From Silene latifolia (taxonomy: Eukaryota; Streptophyta; Magnoliopsida; Caryophyllales; Caryophyllaceae), in the NCBI RefSeq assembly GCF_048544455.1, contig NC_133537.1, forward strand, positions 13,081,541-13,145,540: DNA of 64,000 nucleotides, given 5' to 3'. Below, piece by piece: positions 59,589 through 64,000 of the stretch; positions within the stretch are counted from its first letter, which is position 1, and every line of letters begins with the position of its first letter. The notes below the pieces were generated by a model. It had not been told where the DNA came from. It was given only the letters and a program-made list of their open reading frames with translations, and ran no database searches. Made by a program: the position numbers and the translations under genes.

Positions 59589-60164
59589 TGATGGGGCATA
59601 TTCTGCACCCGCTGACCGAGTCAACATATTGAGCAAGGTCAAAGATATCCACAGCAAGTCAACACCTTGGGCATAGTCGGCCTGTCACTTGGGTCTCGGC
59701 TAGGCAACTAGCCAGCCGGGATACACATCCGCGTACTCACATCCAAGACCCCTCGGCATGGAGTCAACAGGGCCCGCCGGCCTGCCATGGGTCCCCCGAC
59801 CGAGGGTAGAACAGTCTTTCCACCTGCTAGCCACTTGGCCACTTGGCCACTACGTGACAAAAGGTGAAAGTCTATAAATACTCCTCAACCCTCATAGAGG
59901 AAAGGATCCGAAAATAATCAACTAAACACACTAATCTGGTATAAACTCCCTTATCTCTCTACAATATACTTTGTGCCAAGTAACACACAACTTAATCCCC
60001 TTTAAGTTTACTGACTTGAGCGTCGGAGTGAGTTCGCTCGGTGCCAAGCCGAGCCCTCAGTTTGTTCATTGTTTCAGGAGAGGCCGAAAGGAAGAGTCAA
60101 GCAAAGTCATCATTCTACAAGCTTACGTGGTAACAAATCCTGCTCCGGAATTACACCCGGAACA
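59589..60164 (+). repeat. Tat element II, 5' LTR
   Basis: 576 bp, TGATGGGG..CGGAACA, with TATAAATA near 59874. It matches the LTRs of element I apart from a variable patch about 80-125 bp from the start. Confidence 0.92.
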
Positions 60165-60259
60165 ATTGGCGCCGTCTGTGGGGAATCAATACTAAAAGCT
60201 AGTCAAATCCCTTACAAAAAAAAAAAACACAAAACAAAACCCACCCAGCAAGCTAAGAA

Positions 60260-63200
60260 GATGTCAAAGCAACAAGAAGTAATTGTGAGCGTATTTAAAT
60301 CGCATTCTATCGGGATGATGACAAGTCCATATTCTCGAGATTGGGCAGTCCCCCACCGCCGAGTCATTCAACCGGCGTGACGGGATTCCCATACTACGTA
60401 AACACCGCCGCGATCGGCCAAGTCATGTCATGGGACATGTGGTCGATGCGAGCCAAACCAAGTCGTTCTGGACCGATGGGTAATACGCCGATCACCCCCC
60501 GCAACGACGGTGACGGGCAAAGACAACCGCAGGTGACCAGGGCCCATAAAGTGACTCCGATCAACTTGACCGGAGCAATACAAGGAGCTGAGCATGCAAG
60601 GACGCCGGCGGTGCCCGTGGTGTCGTGGCGAGACCAAAGTCCTTCCCCACCTCGCGGGAGGACAGGCGTCGCGGCAACAACGAAGCCACCCCAGAAGAAA
60701 TGAAGAAAGAAGTCCGACTCTCCAAAGTCGGACAACAAGAAGCCCCCTTCCCGGGGGAGAAGCGGGACAAGGGCTGCGAGGAGCCGATCGCCGCGTGTCA
60801 TTCGACACATGGTCGACACCCCTCGGTGCCTATGTCCTCTGAGTCTCCGTGCCGACCAAACTGAAGCTGCCGTCCCTATCATACAAAGGGGACAAGTGAC
60901 CCTACCGACCACGCCGAGGCTTTCGAGTCTTGCATGTCGGTATGGGAAGTTTGACGATGAGGTATGGTGCCGAGTCTTCCCAACAACCCGCATGGGATGG
61001 CCCGAGTTGGTACAAGGGATCGCTAATGGTTCGGATATCGCTACGCCGACCTAAGGGATAACTTCATAGCCCGAAGACGCCGCAACGGGAGAAGGGCCGT
61101 GGAGACATCGGATCCGCTCACTATCCAACAGGGGGGAGGACGAGTCTCTACGAAGCTATGTGAAGAGGTTCGACGCAAAAGCTCAGCAGATCCGTGAGTC
61201 GAACACCGAATCGGCGGCCTTCGCACCGATGAAAGGCCTCCCGAAAGGCGAGCTCAAAAATGAGCGATCAAGTACGAGGTCCTCAACTCGGACTCGCTTG
61301 AGAAAGATGGCGGACCAAGCCGTAAAGGTGGAGGATTACCACAAGAGACCGGGTAGGCCACAGTGAAGTGGGCACCGTGAACGGAGGAGCCGCCGGGAGA
61401 ATATCGATGAAGGTCGCCGTGACATGAATAGGTCACGGCCTGAAAGATCTAACAGAAACGAGCTCGGCGGGCGCCGGGGAGTTCGGGACCATACACCGTA
61501 AGAGGTATCACGGTCTCCCCCCGGTCAAATCACCGGCCGAGGTCTATGCCCGAGCAAGAATGAAGGGCGAAGTGGGCAAGATCCCCAAGACGAGGGCGGA
61601 GGGCGACGCAAACCAATTTTGCGATTACCACGGCCAGCCCGGCCATAAGACCGACGATCGTCTAAGATCCAAGAACGCCATCGAGGAGCCGATCCGGAAG
61701 GGGGCCCTCGGCAAACGTACGTAGCCGGGGCCCCGGAAACGAGCTCCGACGGGGCGAACAGAAATCGTATTCCGGAGGATGGGAGTGATCCAGGTGGTTA
61801 TCGGAGGAAACGAGAACGGAGGATCGGCTAATGGGCACAAACGGCACCTAAATGAGCTTTACCAAGCCATCAACTTTGTGCCCACCACAGCAATCCCCGC
61901 TTCCACCGTCCCCGATATAACCATCGAAAAGAAAGACTACGAAGGAGTCGTAGCCCCACACAGCGACCCGCTGGTAGTCCACCTGGACATATCCAACCAC
62001 TTGGTTAAGAGGTGCCTAATTGATACAGGCGCCTACACAAACATCATGTTCAGGGAATGCTTCCTCAACCTCGGTCTGAAGATTGAGGACCTGAGTCCCT
62101 GCACCAACCCACTGTACAACTTCTCTGGGGACGGCCTGGTACCCCTGGGGTCAATCAGGTTGCCGGTGATGTTCGGCGAGGCGAATGCGGCCAAGAACGT
62201 TTTATCTGAGTTCGTGGTCATTGATGGTTCGTCCTCCTACAATGTTCTGATAGGCCGGGTTACTTTGAGCGAGGCCGATGCTGTAATGTCCATCCGGGCC
62301 CTGACACTGATGTATGTCTCGGACCGGGGGGAGGCACAAAAGCTCGTCTCAAAGGACGAGAGAGACGAAATTATCAATGTCCAAATATCTGCTAGAGGGT
62401 GTAACATGCAATCCCTCAAAGTGGCGAAGAAATCAGAGAAGGGGAAGAACCCATCCTTACGACAGGAGGGTGATCCGATGAGCACCAACAACGTCAGCAT
62501 GGTCGAGGGAGCCGAGACCGAGCAAGTGGAGATTGACCCGGACGCACCGTGAAGCGCGGTGTCGGCCTGGAGCCAAAGTTCGAGCCGACCTCCTAGACTG
62601 CCGAGAAAGAACAAAGACGTCTTCGCGTACTCGGCCGCCGAGATGCCAGGCGTGAGCCGAGAGGTGATCGTTCACAAGCTGAACGTACTCTCCAACGCCG
62701 CCTGTCAAGCGAGAAGATGAGGAACTCCTCGGCCGAAAAGGATGACGCCATCAAGGCCGAGGTAGATAAACTATTAGAGGCGGGCTTTATCATGCCTTGT
62801 ACTTACCCTGAGTGGCTAGCAAATGTTGTAATGGTGAAGAAGTCATCAGGGGGGTGGAGGATGTGTGTTGATTTTACAAATCTTAATAAAGCATGCCCTA
62901 AAGATTGCTATCCCTTGCCTCGAATAGATAGTTTAATTGACGCAACGGCAGGCTACACTATCTTGAGCCCGCTAGACGCCTTCTCAGGATACCATCGGTA
63001 TTCATGGCCGAAGAAGACATGCCTAAGTGCGCATTCATCACCATACACGGCACATACATGTATAAAATGATGCCGTTCGGTTTGAAAAAACGCCGCGCAC
63101 TTACACTAGGCTGGTGACAAAGTGTTTCAAGATAAAAAAGGGCGAAACATCGAGGCTTACGTCGATGATGCTATTGTAAAAAGCAAGTCTGACAGCGAGC

Positions 63201-64000
63201 ACTTGGCCGACTTGAGCGAAACATTTTGTTCACTAAGGAAATACAAGATGAAACTTAACCCAATGAAATGCAACTTCGGTGCCCGGGCAGGTAAGTTCCT
63301 CGGCACTTGTCGGCGTCGGGGAATTGATGCCAATCCGGAGAAAGTCCAAGCAACATCTGGACCTACGGAGCCGAGGAATCGAGAAGAGGTTATGATGTTG
63401 ACCGGGAGGATGGCGGCTCTCGCCCGTTTCATCTCTCGGTCAACCGACAAGAGCACCCCATTCTTCAAAGTGTTGAAGGGGAATAAAGACTTCGGTGGGG
63501 AGGAACAGCACGACTTTTGGCAACCAAAGCTCATCTTCAAAAGCACCACATTGTGTTGAAGACAGACTCACTATTGGTGACTAACCAAATCAGAGGAGAG
63601 TATGAGGCTCGAGACGACGGGATGGTAAGATACCTGGAAAGGGTAAAAGCTGACACCGCAAAATTGAAATCTTTCCAAATCCAATGCATCCCCAGGTCTG
63701 AGAACAACCGAGCCGACGCTCTCTCAAAACTTGCCAGTTCAAGCATCAAGAATGTCACCGAACGTCTTTGGTGGATATCGGGAATGCTAAAAGCATCACT
63801 GAGACCGTCGGCATGGTGGGAGACATAGAAGCCGAGACAACGTGGATGACTCCGATAATGAAATACAAACTAACAAAAGAGTTACCGGAGGACCCCAGTC
63901 TCTCTCAAAAGATAAAGAGGATCGCCGCAAGGTACTTGGTGTTCGAAGGAGAACTATACAGAAGGTCCGTAATAAGACCACTTTTGAAATGTGTCGGCCC
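60260..64000 (+). pseudogene. Tat element II gag-pol region (partial), fossil
   Basis: The gag knuckle, protease (NVLIGRVTLSEADAV), reverse transcriptase (MCVDFTNLNKACPKD, AYVDDAIVKS), RNase H fragment and integrase lead-in follow the same order as in element I. The protease area around 61.8-62.5 kb is the best-preserved part. Broken. Confidence 0.85.

Larger units (their letters stand above)
59589..64000 (+). mobile_element. Gypsy LTR retrotransposon, Tat type, fossil II (runs off the window)
   Basis: A sister of element I in the same orientation. Parts: 5' LTR 59589-60164, primer site TTGGCGCCGTCTGTG from 60166, gag about 60.3-61.7 kb, protease about 61.8-62.5, reverse transcriptase about 62.6-63.5, a short RNase H part, and the integrase start at the window edge. 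The 3' LTR is beyond 64000. Long stretches match element I almost word for word, so both come from one family; the visible part is broken perhaps ten times. Confidence 0.88.

Overview
The window is nuclear DNA of a flowering plant, most likely a eudicot. Evidence: GT-AG introns, a single-exon organelle-type PPR gene, plant-specific gene families, and typical plant mobile elements (Sirevirus-type Copia, Tat-type Gypsy, Helitrons, long-TIR elements, MITEs, an L1-type LINE). The Tat/Retand-like elements and repeat style would fit Caryophyllales, but that is only a guess.

Host genes, left to right. (1) The 3' part of PUR2 (glycinamide ribonucleotide synthetase), + strand, 150-2243, three exons; the transit peptide lies off-window. 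(2) A complete seven-exon sterol 4-alpha-methyl oxidase 2 gene (SMO2), - strand, 3420-10162, 271 aa, with a transposon-filled intron 6 and a duplicated first exon inside intron 1. (3) A tRNA-Val(CAC) gene, - strand, 14242-14315. (4) An intact single-exon PPR-DYW gene that reads as CRR2, - strand, 14994-16973. (5) A complete three-exon type-1 protein phosphatase (TOPP family), - strand, 43256-45776, 311 aa. These are unrelated housekeeping or organelle genes, and nothing suggests joint regulation.

Mobile DNA dominates the rest. An L1-type LINE (18745-35910, about 5.7 kb of its own sequence, 15-bp target duplication, poly-A tail) was split by a young Sirevirus-like Copia element (22888-34333, TSD GATAG, minus orientation). 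A 1.7-kb non-autonomous Helitron follows at 36359-38058. From 46341 to the right edge lie a Tat-type Gypsy element (46341-56994, TSD TTATG), a spacer of TIR and Helitron fragments, and a second, sister Tat element (59589 to beyond 64000). Smaller elements include a TTA-target TIR family with an internal minisatellite (three copies, one broken by a Helitron), a hAT MITE, a MITE nested in a long-TIR element, and several foldback elements.

The most interesting observations are: a 23-bp palindrome (arms GCAACAGTC / GACTGTTGC, 9-5-9 geometry) recurring seven times through the Copia element, including in coding sequence; eight USE-plus-TATA modules with near-constant snRNA-promoter spacing at 57.7-59.5 kb; a minimal AUG-stop uORF overlapping the CRR2 start codon; and the relic second first exon of SMO2. 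All exon joins and family calls come from reading the sequence by eye; no alignment or database search was run.
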